In this document: positions 37,446 to 46,480 of the stretch, one piece after another
Layout of the letters: every line of letters begins with the position of its first letter
Position numbering within the stretch: the first letter of the stretch is position 1
Source: Bremerella sp. JC817
Lineage (GTDB): Bacteria; Planctomycetota; Planctomycetia; Pirellulales; Pirellulaceae
NCBI RefSeq assembly: GCF_040718835.1
Contig: NZ_JBFEFG010000266.1
Span: forward strand, 274,292 to 338,291
DNA: 64,000 bases
Direction: 5' to 3'
Made by a program: the position numbers and the translations under genes
The notes under the pieces: model-generated
What the model was told of the DNA's origin: nothing
The model's database searches: none
What the model saw: only the letters and a program-made list of their open reading frames with translations

Positions 37446-39115
37446 TTGCGTTTCACCTCGATACCGGAACCGTACAACAAAGTCTCGAGCTGTTGAGTCG
37501 CAGGCTCTCCGCCTGGTTCGATGGTCACTTCCAGCACTGGCTTCCAGTAGAAGTTTCGGCCGGCGATGCCCCAGCTATCGATACGAGTATGGATCAAGCG
37601 AACCAGCTTCTCGGTCGCTGCCTTCATATCCGCGTCCACCGGAACGGTTTCAGCAGGACCCAGTACGCCACGTTCTTGAACCAAGGTCATCTGCTGACCG
37701 CTAATCACCAGGGTGACCGGACGGGTGATGGCTGTGCTCTTCGGGCCAGCGTTCGGCAAGGCCCAGTTGCCACCACGTGTCGCCGCGATCGGCTTGGTGG
37801 ACGAACGCGTTCCACCGGTGCCGCCAGAAACATTTTGTGGTGCCTGAGGCCCTGGTGGTTGAGCGTATGGCGAGCCCTGCCGGCCATCGGCGGTCTTTTG
37901 TTCAGGAGGAGCTTGCTGCGGATAGAACCCAGGACCGTTGGCCTGTTGTTCCATCGGAGGCTGGCTGCCTTCTTGCAGGTTGGTTGCCTTGCCGGTACCC
38001 ATCTGCCCAGTCCCGCCGAACTTTTCTCCTTCGACGCCACTGGTGCCGTTAGCACCCTCGACGAAACGATTCTCGAGGAACGGTTCGTCACTGTCGCCAC
38101 CGGCCGATTGGAAGCCGCCGTTGCGGCTGGCGACCAGGTACTGATCTTCGACGCGGCCATATTTCTTCGGTGCTGCCATGATGATGGCGATCTTGCGTCG
38201 GCGAGCCAGCTCGACTGTTTCAATCAAACGTTTGCCCAGCATGCGGTCGGCTGGCGGATAAGCCAGTTCGGTATCGTCGTCGACAAGTTCATAGCCGAAC
38301 TCGTCGTCCCAGCCTTCCAGGGCTTCGCGGGCCGCGGCATACGACTCGGCTCCGCCAGGGCGAACGATCAACAGTGGGTAAGGGTTGCCTTGACCTGGCA
38401 CGCCTTGCGATTGTCGGTATTCACGAATCGTCCGCAGCGAAGCCGCCAGCGGATTGCCAGGGCCGAGGGGCTCTTGGAAATCGTTGCCGGTCAGGCCGAT
38501 GCCTTCCGGCTGAATGATCACGCGATCGGCGGTGCACTCGATGTAGATCGGCTGGCGACGCGTGCCGCTGCGGCCATCGTAAGGAACGAGGGCATAGGCT
38601 GGCTTACGCCCTTCAGCGTCTTTGCGAGCCTTTTCCAGTTCGGTAAGGGCCTGGTTCAGCTCTTGCTGCAGCCGCTGCTTTTGGGTTTCAAAGTCGTCGG
38701 CACTACCGGTGACGTTGCTGGTTTCCCCTTCCAGCACGGCAATGTCGCCTCGCAGTCGCTTGATCTTCTCGGTCAAGCGATGGCTATGGTCTTCGAGACC
38801 GGACAACTGCAAGCGGACATCCTTCAACTGAGCGAGACGCTGCTCGCGCAGTTGCTGAAGTTCGGCCATCTTGTCGGTGTAATCGACCTGCGGTTGCGGT
38901 GCAGGTGTTTCCACCGGTGGCTCTGGTTGTTGAGGTTCTTCAACCGGAGCCGGGACCGAAAGGGCCGGCAGTTCGACCGCGACCGCTTCCGTTCGGGCCT
39001 GCAAGACCATCACCACAAACAGCACGATTAGTGCTCCCATGGTGCAGATCAGGACGGCCAGGAAGGGAAACAGCGAGATCTCGACCGTATGTCGTGCTGA
39101 ACGACGTCGACTCAC
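37442..39115 (-). CDS. ExbD-like membrane protein lacking the Asp, with long periplasmic region
   Basis: 557 residues. The N-terminal helix SLFPFLAVLICTMGALIVLF matches the ExbD helix in place and shape, but Ala20 stands where the ion-carrying Asp should be. A Pro-rich linker, a coiled coil (about 80-165), a globular part (about 170-310), a long low-complexity Gly/Gln/Pro stretch (about 330-440) and a final folded domain follow. It overlaps its neighbours by four bases on each side. The role is unknown, but the pairing with an Asp-bearing relative suggests a heterodimer. Confidence 0.8.
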   Translation of the reverse strand: MSRRRSARHTVEISLFPFLAVLICTMGALIVLFVVMVLQARTEAVAVELPALSVPAPVEEPQQPEPPVETPAPQPQVDYTDKMAELQQLREQRLAQLKDVRLQLSGLEDHSHRLTEKIKRLRGDIAVLEGETSNVTGSADDFETQKQRLQQELNQALTELEKARKDAEGRKPAYALVPYDGRSGTRRQPIYIECTADRVIIQPEGIGLTGNDFQEPLGPGNPLAASLRTIREYRQSQGVPGQGNPYPLLIVRPGGAESYAAAREALEGWDDEFGYELVDDDTELAYPPADRMLGKRLIETVELARRRKIAIIMAAPKKYGRVEDQYLVASRNGGFQSAGGDSDEPFLENRFVEGANGTSGVEGEKFGGTGQMGTGKATNLQEGSQPPMEQQANGPGFYPQQAPPEQKTADGRQGSPYAQPPGPQAPQNVSGGTGGTRSSTKPIAATRGGNWALPNAGPKSTAITRPVTLVISGQQMTLVQERGVLGPAETVPVDADMKAATEKLVRLIHTRIDSWGIAGRNFYWKPVLEVTIEPGGEPATQQLETLLYGSGIEVKRK

Positions 39116-40530
39116 GCGGCTTGACCTTTGTCCTTGCGATCGAGTTGAACCGCGTTGTGCCCGGTGCCAGACATACGCGAGTTAAGCAGATGGATCGTCG
39201 CGGCCAGGCTTTGCACCGTTTCTTCAAAGTGCTGCTTGCCGGCGAGCGAAGCAAGATTACGGTTGAGCGAGTCTTCGAGGCTGGCCACTTCGCCAGTCGC
39301 TTCGACGACTTTCAAAAGGATCGTGCCTTGTTCGGTCATTTGTTCATGCTGGGCATGAATGGAGGAACTGACCTGGTACAACGCGTCGACCACGCCATTG
39401 AGTTGCTCCGACGAACGCTGCATCGAATGCTGCTGGGCCGAGGCCAAGGCTTCGGCATGCGTCTTCAGCGATTCCGACAATGCGTTGTGCAGTGCGGTTT
39501 CCATTTGATCGGTGCTCGTCGTCAGCAGGCGTTGCCAATGCTGATGAGCGGTCGACACGGTGTCTCGCCAAAGTTCGGTTTGGCGAACGACCAGATCTTG
39601 CGTCGTTTGAATGGTGCGTTCGGCCATCTTCTTCACGGCCAACACACTTGGATCGGTAGCACTGCCTTCGGTTTCGAAGCGTGCGGTCAGCTCGTCGGCG
39701 GCCAGTTGGTCGACGCTGCTCAAGATTTCCGATTCAATGCGACCGACCACGAACTGAGCGAACATCAGGCCGATGCTCAAGGTCAACGCGAGTGCCGTCG
39801 TATCGAACGCGACACTCAAGCCTTGCAGCAGGCTTTCCATCGCGACCTTAGGTTCATTCACCAGGGCTTCTGGCGACAGATTACCCAGGGCCAGCGTGAT
39901 ACCAATAACGGTACCCAAGAAGCCGAGCATTGGGGTGGCCCAGATCACGATCCGAACCATCGAGTAGTCGTGCTCGCACCTTTCTTGGTCGATATCGGCC
40001 AGGTACTTCATCTCATCCTGCAGGCCGGCCGCGGTTTGGCTGGCATGGACATGACGAAGTCCTTTCGACAACCGCTGAAACAGCAGCGTCGGGTGAAGCG
40101 ACTCAGGCAATTGATAAAGACATTCCAGCAAGGCTGGAGCATGTTCGATCTTGGATCGGCCATTCTCTTGGGGAGGCAGATCGACGTGGCTCAACGAGCG
40201 GAACTCGCCAACCAACTGGCCTGCCTTCAACAGCAAGGCGGCGACACCCACCATGAACATCCCGACTTCCGCGTATTCGACCGGGTGAGCGGTGACATAA
40301 CGCAGCAGCGAATGTTGGGGAATGACGCCAAAGTGAATGGCACCATAAAAGAGAACCGTCAGGGCGGAACCGATCAGAATCGGCCAACCGAGCTTTGCGG
40401 CAATCGACTGGGAAATCTTGGGGGCGTCCGTCTGTTGCACAATCGAACTCCTTCTCGATATGGCACCGCTCGTCCCGGGGTAGGAAGGCGGAACAATAGG
40501 GAAACTCGCGTTAATCGTTAGAATCGACAT
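39112..40530 (-). CDS. MotA/TolQ/ExbB-type proton channel protein
   Basis: 472 residues from the ATG at 40530, which has GAGG seven bases upstream; a reading from 40635 adds 35 unlikely residues. Four hydrophobic segments lie at about 47-67, 86-108, 190-216 and 240-264. TPMLGFLGTVIGITLALG and the VAFDTTALALTLSIGL helix are the MotA/ExbB channel signature. A helical tail of about 200 residues follows, much longer than in TolQ or ExbB. It heads a three-gene operon with two ExbD-like proteins. It should form the pentameric channel; what it drives is unknown. Confidence 0.88.
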   Translation of the reverse strand: MSILTINASFPIVPPSYPGTSGAISRRSSIVQQTDAPKISQSIAAKLGWPILIGSALTVLFYGAIHFGVIPQHSLLRYVTAHPVEYAEVGMFMVGVAALLLKAGQLVGEFRSLSHVDLPPQENGRSKIEHAPALLECLYQLPESLHPTLLFQRLSKGLRHVHASQTAAGLQDEMKYLADIDQERCEHDYSMVRIVIWATPMLGFLGTVIGITLALGNLSPEALVNEPKVAMESLLQGLSVAFDTTALALTLSIGLMFAQFVVGRIESEILSSVDQLAADELTARFETEGSATDPSVLAVKKMAERTIQTTQDLVVRQTELWRDTVSTAHQHWQRLLTTSTDQMETALHNALSESLKTHAEALASAQQHSMQRSSEQLNGVVDALYQVSSSIHAQHEQMTEQGTILLKVVEATGEVASLEDSLNRNLASLAGKQHFEETVQSLAATIHLLNSRMSGTGHNAVQLDRKDKGQAA

Positions 40531-41143
40531 TTCGACCCTCAACAGATCAGACAAAATTCCAAGTCGTTTGCTGCAGGTGTTGGTCTGGGTAGAAAGGGAG
40601 GGTTGCGGGGCTCCGTTGGAATTTTCGAGATTCAAGCTAAAAGAGCTTCAATACGATCGCTCCGACTGCCGATAACTCTTAGCGTCGGGGCAAATGACAC
40701 CTCGATAACCTCCGCATAACAGCGGACTTACCTAAAAAGACAACGCACGTAAGTGTGTTTGAATTAAATCCCGGGGGGGAAATGAATGTTCGGCCGACGG
40801 ATTAGTCCGTCGGCCGATGTTCTTTCTTGACTAAGTTTTTTCTCCCCCGTTCGCCAACGCAATCTCGTCGCGAGCATTCTCCCCGAAATGGCGGCTTTCT
40901 CGCAGAGATTTCTCCCGCCGCCGTCAATGCATCGATATCGCTGTTTGTCGGTTTCCGGCCCGCTGGTAAACTCCCGACTCTCCGGAAAATAGGGCCTGAT
41001 GGGCTTGCTTTCCACCCGACCGGGTGTTGAGGTCCCCCATATCTCCCTAACCAACCGTCAGATAAATAGTTGCATCTCGGAAATGGGCTTCTAGAATAGG
41101 TCATAGAGGTCCGATTCCGTAAATCGCGTGATCTAGGTGATTT
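40531..41143. other. Intergenic region between the divergent proton-channel operon and a secreted-protein gene
   Basis: 613 bases without a convincing gene. It contains a G-rich tract (CCCGGGGGGG near 40770) and the dyad listed separately at 40790-40817. ORFs here on both strands (up to about 100 codons) overlap each other and lack supporting features. Confidence 0.45.
40790..40817. repeat. 12-bp perfect inverted repeat with 4-base loop
   Basis: TCGGCCGACGGA and TCCGTCGGCCGA flank TTAG. The stem is GC-rich and very stable. On the plus strand a T-rich stretch begins about 20 bases after it. It could be a terminator, an attenuator in a leader, or a protein-binding dyad between the divergent genes. 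Confidence 0.6.
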
Positions 41144-41482
41144 ATGTGGAAGTCGATCCTCTCGGCGGCTGTGGTAATGGTCGCTGTGATGCTCTGCGTA
41201 GAACTTTTCCGTGATACCTCATCTGTATTTGCCCAGAAGCAGGCCGGGCTACCGGTCTCGGCCGGTTTGGTCGTGCATTCAGCGAAGTCGGATGACGGTG
41301 GCCAGTTGATGATTATGGTCGACCCTGAGACGAGGGTGATGGCCGTATATCACGTCGATGGAAACAACGGAAAAGTTTCCCTGCGCAGCGTTCGCAACTT
41401 ACAATGGGATTTACTCATCGAGGAATTCAACGGGGGCACTCCTAGCCCGCGTGAGATTCGCACATTGCTCAATCAGTCGTAG
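41144..41482 (+). CDS. Small exported protein of unknown function
   Basis: 112 residues. MWKSILSAAVVMVAVMLCVELF is a signal peptide or anchor, followed by a compact domain (GLVVHSAKSDDGGQLMIMVDPETRVMAVYHVD) that looks like beta strands. It lies 53 bases upstream of the HTH/acidic membrane protein and is probably co-transcribed with it. Confidence 0.75.
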   Translation: MWKSILSAAVVMVAVMLCVELFRDTSSVFAQKQAGLPVSAGLVVHSAKSDDGGQLMIMVDPETRVMAVYHVDGNNGKVSLRSVRNLQWDLLIEEFNGGTPSPREIRTLLNQS

Positions 41483-41535
41483 GGCGCCGCGTTGGTCTGT
41501 GGCTCTCTACGAGGTTGGTACCTTTGGGAGCCATC

Positions 41536-42921
41536 ATGGCCGACTATATTCCGCTTTCTGACTTTGCCGCCAAGCTGGGCGTTTCCGAAGAGACGATTCA
41601 AGATCTGCGCGAACGTGGTAAGCTTCGTGCCTTCCGTGACGGTTCCAGCTGGAAGTTCAAGGAAGACGATCTCGATAAAGCTCGCTCGATCATGGCCGAG
41701 GAAGGTATTGGCATCTCGGACGCCGGAAGCAGCGACAGCGAAAGCCAGGAATTCGAGCTGAGCGGTATTTCGGATCCTGAAGAAGGTTCGTCCGGTTCGA
41801 TGGACAGCCTTTTGATCTCGGACGTAGGTGACGGCGATGCCGGCTCGTCCAATATCATTGGCGACGACTCTGATAGTTCGCTCAACCTCGATAGCGACAT
41901 CGGTCTGGGCGACTCTTCCAGCAGCATCGACCCAGCCGCCGAATCAAACCTCAGCAGTCTTTCGCTGGGTGAAGGTTCCGACATTCTGGAAGGCTCGTCG
42001 ATCAACAAGCCTGTCGACGAAGATGAATTCAGCCTGGCGGATGACGACGACGAAGAGCTGAGCCTGGTCGACGACGGCAGCGACGCAAACATTGACCTCG
42101 GTTCGGAACCATCCGATCCAGAAGGCACCGGCAGCGGTTTGAGCCTCGGTCTGGAAGATGACTCGCTCGACCTTGGTACCAGCGGTATTGGCCTGGAAGA
42201 CAACGACAGCAGCGGCGAGCTGACCCTCGACATCGAAGATGACGAAGACAGCAGCATGGACCTGTTGGTCAGCGAAAGCGACCTCGGTCTGGCCGACGAC
42301 GAAGTCTCGGCAGACGATGGCAGCGAAATCAATCTGATCGACGACGACAGTGGCGTCGGTCTGGCGGCTGATTCGGCAGACGACAGCGAGTTCTCCCTGT
42401 CGAGCGGCGACAGCGGCCTGGAACTAATCAGTGCCGACGACGCCGAAGAAGTCGCTGTGGCAGCAAGTGCTGGCGATGACGACGATGGTATCGAAGCCCT
42501 GGGCGGCGGTGCCGAAGCCGACTTCATGCTGACGCCGATCGAAGGGGATCTGGAAGACGACGACAGCGGATCGCAGGTGATTGCCCTCGATTCCGACTCG
42601 ATGTCGTCGGAATCGGGTCTATTCGGTAGTTCGACCCTGGAAGGGGGCGACTTCGGTGGTCTGGGCGATGCAGGCGATGGCCTGGAGGCTGACGAGCCAG
42701 CGATGGCTGGCACCAGTTCCAGGGCGGCGGCTCCGGTTGCAGCAGCTCCGGCGGAAGTCCCTTACTCGCTGATGAACGTCCTGAGCCTGGGGCTTACCGC
42801 GGTTCTGATGATCGGTTGCGGTCTGATGGTCACCGACCTGATGTGGAACATGTGGAGCTACAACGAGCCTTACGCTCTGAGCAGCACCCTGATGGATGGC
42901 GTGCTGAGCATGCTTCCGTAA
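41536..42921 (+). CDS. HTH protein with long acidic repeat region and C-terminal membrane helix
   Basis: 461 residues from the ATG at 41536, with GGGAG upstream. Residues 3-48 form an excisionase/MerR-like winged HTH (YIPLSDFAAKLGVSEETIQD, then LRAFRDGSSWKFKEDDLDKA). Residues 55-400 are highly acidic Asp/Ser/Glu/Gly repeats (DDDEELSLVDDGSD and similar). After an Ala/Pro linker a hydrophobic helix (about 413-435) is near the end, placing the HTH in the cytoplasm at the membrane. The function is unknown. A strong terminator follows. Confidence 0.85.
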   Translation: MADYIPLSDFAAKLGVSEETIQDLRERGKLRAFRDGSSWKFKEDDLDKARSIMAEEGIGISDAGSSDSESQEFELSGISDPEEGSSGSMDSLLISDVGDGDAGSSNIIGDDSDSSLNLDSDIGLGDSSSSIDPAAESNLSSLSLGEGSDILEGSSINKPVDEDEFSLADDDDEELSLVDDGSDANIDLGSEPSDPEGTGSGLSLGLEDDSLDLGTSGIGLEDNDSSGELTLDIEDDEDSSMDLLVSESDLGLADDEVSADDGSEINLIDDDSGVGLAADSADDSEFSLSSGDSGLELISADDAEEVAVAASAGDDDDGIEALGGGAEADFMLTPIEGDLEDDDSGSQVIALDSDSMSSESGLFGSSTLEGGDFGGLGDAGDGLEADEPAMAGTSSRAAAPVAAAPAEVPYSLMNVLSLGLTAVLMIGCGLMVTDLMWNMWSYNEPYALSSTLMDGVLSMLP

Positions 42922-42950
42922 GCGATTCGTCGCGGAAATAATCGAAATCC

Positions 42951-42990
42951 AGACAGCCGTGGTTCGAGCTTCTTCGATCCACGGCTGTCT
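42951..42990 (+). terminator. Terminator after the HTH/acidic protein gene
   Basis: AGACAGCCGTGG and CCACGGCTGTCT form a perfect 12-bp stem with a 16-base loop, 29 bases after the stop; TCGTTTCT follows. Confidence 0.75.
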
Positions 42991-43351
42991 TCGTTTCTGC
43001 CCGAAGTTCCGGAACGGCAAAATCGGAACCTCGAATCGGCTGTTCTGGGCCATCCCACCCCAAAGACCATGTATCCGTCCGGGGGCGGGGCGCTATAATA
43101 GAGAATAGTTTCGGCATGCAGCGACATACGCTTATGCGTAAGTCGTTCGCTGACGAGACGTTTTGGCCAAGTGATACCTGAAGATCGGGCCCCGCTTCCC
43201 GGTGTTCAACCCCCTGATAAACAAACGAAGCCGCGAACGTGGTGCCGCTGCCGTGGCTAAGGGTGAAGATCCTTCCTATTCGGATTCCCGAAACCACAAT
43301 CCTGCCGGTGCGCTGGCGTTGGCGTGCTTCCTGACCTCCATGGAATAGAAC
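42991..43351. other. Leader region before the ResB-like gene
   Basis: 361 bases with no supported gene. TATAAT at 43094-43099 resembles a -10 box but has no good -35 partner. The long leader of about 250 bases from there to the ATG may be regulatory, but I see no known riboswitch. Confidence 0.35.
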
Positions 43352-46300
43352 GTGGCAAGACCCAAACTTGTCTCCCCAGATCAACCACTGCCGATCCGGG
43401 TACTGCTTCATATCTACGAGTTTGCCGCTTCCCTTAGCCTGGCCGTGGTGCTGCTAAGCTCGATGGCAATTGCGTTGATCTATGCAACCTTTGTCGAAGC
43501 AACCTTCAATACCGACGTCGTGCAGTTTTACGTCTACCGCTCGTGGTGGTTCGGGCTGATCTACGGACTGCTGGCGGTCAATATTTTTTGCGCGGCAGCG
43601 ATTCGCTATCCCTGGAAACGGCATCAGACCGGCTTCGTGATCACGCACATCGGTCTGCTGATGTTGCTGCTGAGCGGTGCCATCAGCCGGACCAAGGGGA
43701 TCGACGCCCAGGTTCACGTTTGGGAACACGCTTCGTCAGAGCTTGCGTTCGACAATGCTTATTACTTTGATCTGCGGATCGATGACAATCCTCAATCGAA
43801 TCCCCTGGTGATGGCCGATCCAGCCACGATCGAACGGCACACGATCAACTTCGAGCCTGGGATGTTCAACTGGTCTGCCTACGACGACGGCTTCGCCAAC
43901 TGGAAAGTGGCCGAACCGGAACTGGCCCGCTGGTTCAAACCGGTTTTGTATTCCTCGATGCGGAATCGTGCCGGCAACGTCTTGTTCAACCAGGACGACG
44001 TGAAGTTGGAAGTGCTGGACTACTATGCCGACTGCAACTGGTGGGAAAACACGCCGACCGTGCAGTTGATGATGAGCATGCCCAAGACCACCGAACGAGC
44101 CGCCGATGGAACGATGAAGCCCGTCGGCGAGCAGTGGGTTCCGATTCGTATGTCGGTCTTCAAGGCACCGCAGCAGCCGAAGTACAAGTACGGCATCGGC
44201 GATAGCCAACGCAGCGGCGGTGGCAACATGACCTTTCACATGGCCGGCAATCGCGCCGCGACGGAAGCCTTCCTCGAGTGCGTGCCGGAAGAAGGTTCGA
44301 TTGGCGAAAGCGGCCAGCTCATTCTGTACGCCGGTGGCAAGAAAACGGTGATCCAGGTTCAAGAGAACTTACAGAAAGAACCGCAGCCGCTGGAAGGAAC
44401 CGACCTCAAGTATCAAATCAAAGCCTACTACCCGACGGCCCAGCTCGATCAGGTCGATGGGCAAGAGTTTGCCTGGGTGGAAGTGCCAGAAGAAGAAGGT
44501 GCCGAGCCACGCAATCCGACCGTTGTGGTCGATATCTTCGAGGAGGACAAAAAGGTCGATCAGTTGACGCTGCTGGCGAACATGCCGCAGATGAACATGC
44601 AGGGCTTCGAGTCGGATGTCTATGGCCACTACTGGTACGACTTCGGCGAGAAAGACGTGGCCGAGTTGATGCGTGGTGGGGAAGCTGGTTCGCGAATCGA
44701 TGTGATACAAGGTGTCGCCAAAGATGCGACCGATCCCGATGCCCCCGAATCGAAGCGTGTTTTCTATCGCTATTGGAATCGTAAGGCGGTTGTCGCTTCC
44801 GGCGAGCTCGATGAAAAGGGAACCGAAGCCAGCGCGGTCGATGCATTCAAGATGCCATTCGCCACGCTCAAGATGTATGTCAAAAGCTTCGTCCCTTCCG
44901 ATAAGCCGAAGCCGCAGCCGATGCCGGTTGCCTTTGGTGTCTCGGGTCCGATGGGCAATACGCCGGCCGCGAAGGTCCGTTTGACCGTCGATGGGGAATC
45001 GGAAGAGTTCTGGCTCCGGGCTCACATGAACGAACCGGATGTCGGCCTTGGTGAAGGCTCGACGCTGCACACCGTAAAAGTGGGCGATCGCCAGGTGAAG
45101 CTCTCGATGCCGATCCAGTCGTACCCGATCGGTTTCCGCATTCATCTCGATCAATTTGAACGTCGCCTCGATCCTGGCACGTCGCAGCCGTCGCACTACT
45201 CGAGTGACGTGCAGTACATCGATCGACTTCACGACCGCTATGTGATGATGCTGAAGCAGGGCAGCGATCAGATGGAAAAGATCGAAGTGCCTGCTTCCCG
45301 CAATCCAACCTACGTGGGACGTCACGGAGAGTTTCTGTATTGGATCGACGATACCGAGAAGTCGCAGGCCATCTACGCCAAGAACCTGGGCGACGCGTCC
45401 GAGCCCGCCTCGGAACTGATCCGCTCGGCAGGCAAGAATCCGCGGAACCTAGTCATCGACGTCGAAGGAGGCAAGCTGTGGTGGTTGTCGAAACAGCCCA
45501 ACCGCCTGGCTCGTGGTGATGTCGACGTGTTGATGCAAGCCAATATCGCTGGCGGTAGTCTGCGTGCGATTTCGATGTTCGAGCGTTCGCCGCGCGGGCT
45601 GGCCGTCGATTCCCAGGCCGACTGGGTTTACTTTGGCAATCCGGCTACCAAGTCGATCGGTCGCATGAAGACCGACGGAACCGAAATGGATGTCGAATGG
45701 CTGAAGGGAACCGGCGTGGTCACCAGCCTGGTGGTCGATCCGTCGGCCAAGCAGATTTACTTCACCGATGTCACCAACAGCGCGATCGGCAAGTCGTCGA
45801 CCGAAGAGCCTCGCGTGTCGTACGTCTACACCTACACCAAGAAGGGGCATCCCAACAGTCTCGCGATCGATACCGACCGCCACATGCTGTTCTGGAGTGA
45901 CGATACGCCGAACGGCATCGATCCGTTGGCTCGCAAGAACCTGAGCGATCCAAGTCTCGATCGCAGCAAGCCGCAAGAGATCAACACGGTAATCTATGCG
46001 TATGATTTGAAAGGCAAGTCGCGCGAGCCCGCCCGGCACGAAGCTTCGCTGTTGAGCAAGCCGGACGGACTGGCGGTCGATGTCAAGAGTGGCGATTTGT
46101 ATTTCACGCAGACCGCACTGTTGAAGCGTGATATCTGGATCACGATGAACGCTCCGGACGACTTTACGGAACCGGCTGGTCGACGCGATCTGCGTATCTT
46201 CCAGGAATCGTTCGATGGTCCTTACCTGGCTGGTACGCCGCAGTATCGCGAGTTCGTGCCGAGCCGCAGCAACGACCCAGAAGTCTATAAGTCGGTCTTC

Positions 46301-46480
46301 TCGGTCAATTACGATCCGGGCACAGCGCTTCGTTATTGGGGCTGTCTGTTTGTGATCGGGGGCATCGCGTGCATGTTCTACATGCGTGCCTATTTCTTTA
46401 AGACAAAACGTTCGACTGATCCCGAGGCCCGAGCGAAAGCTCATCCGGCCAAGATCGAGTCAGAAGTGGTTTCGCGATAA
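43352..46480 (+). CDS. ResB-like cytochrome c biogenesis protein with inserted beta-propeller
   Basis: 1042 residues, about twice the usual ResB length. Three N-terminal membrane helices (about 26-50, 66-84, 96-113) resemble ResB/Ccs1. A large periplasmic part follows; from about 650 to 930 it contains repeated YWID, VYFGNP, IYFTDV and LFWSDD-type strands, with LAVD/LVVD/LAID between them, as in YWTD/NHL beta-propellers. A fourth membrane helix lies at about 995-1017. ResB helps present heme and apocytochrome in system II cytochrome c maturation. The stop overlaps the start of the CcsA-like gene by one base (TAATG). Confidence 0.85.
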   Translation: MARPKLVSPDQPLPIRVLLHIYEFAASLSLAVVLLSSMAIALIYATFVEATFNTDVVQFYVYRSWWFGLIYGLLAVNIFCAAAIRYPWKRHQTGFVITHIGLLMLLLSGAISRTKGIDAQVHVWEHASSELAFDNAYYFDLRIDDNPQSNPLVMADPATIERHTINFEPGMFNWSAYDDGFANWKVAEPELARWFKPVLYSSMRNRAGNVLFNQDDVKLEVLDYYADCNWWENTPTVQLMMSMPKTTERAADGTMKPVGEQWVPIRMSVFKAPQQPKYKYGIGDSQRSGGGNMTFHMAGNRAATEAFLECVPEEGSIGESGQLILYAGGKKTVIQVQENLQKEPQPLEGTDLKYQIKAYYPTAQLDQVDGQEFAWVEVPEEEGAEPRNPTVVVDIFEEDKKVDQLTLLANMPQMNMQGFESDVYGHYWYDFGEKDVAELMRGGEAGSRIDVIQGVAKDATDPDAPESKRVFYRYWNRKAVVASGELDEKGTEASAVDAFKMPFATLKMYVKSFVPSDKPKPQPMPVAFGVSGPMGNTPAAKVRLTVDGESEEFWLRAHMNEPDVGLGEGSTLHTVKVGDRQVKLSMPIQSYPIGFRIHLDQFERRLDPGTSQPSHYSSDVQYIDRLHDRYVMMLKQGSDQMEKIEVPASRNPTYVGRHGEFLYWIDDTEKSQAIYAKNLGDASEPASELIRSAGKNPRNLVIDVEGGKLWWLSKQPNRLARGDVDVLMQANIAGGSLRAISMFERSPRGLAVDSQADWVYFGNPATKSIGRMKTDGTEMDVEWLKGTGVVTSLVVDPSAKQIYFTDVTNSAIGKSSTEEPRVSYVYTYTKKGHPNSLAIDTDRHMLFWSDDTPNGIDPLARKNLSDPSLDRSKPQEINTVIYAYDLKGKSREPARHEASLLSKPDGLAVDVKSGDLYFTQTALLKRDIWITMNAPDDFTEPAGRRDLRIFQESFDGPYLAGTPQYREFVPSRSNDPEVYKSVFSVNYDPGTALRYWGCLFVIGGIACMFYMRAYFFKTKRSTDPEARAKAHPAKIESEVVSR

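Noticed and set aside
37493..40521. Two long plus-strand ORFs (512 and 540 codons)
   Set aside because: They are complements of the proton-channel operon, whose genes have recognisable membrane helices and tight overlaps.
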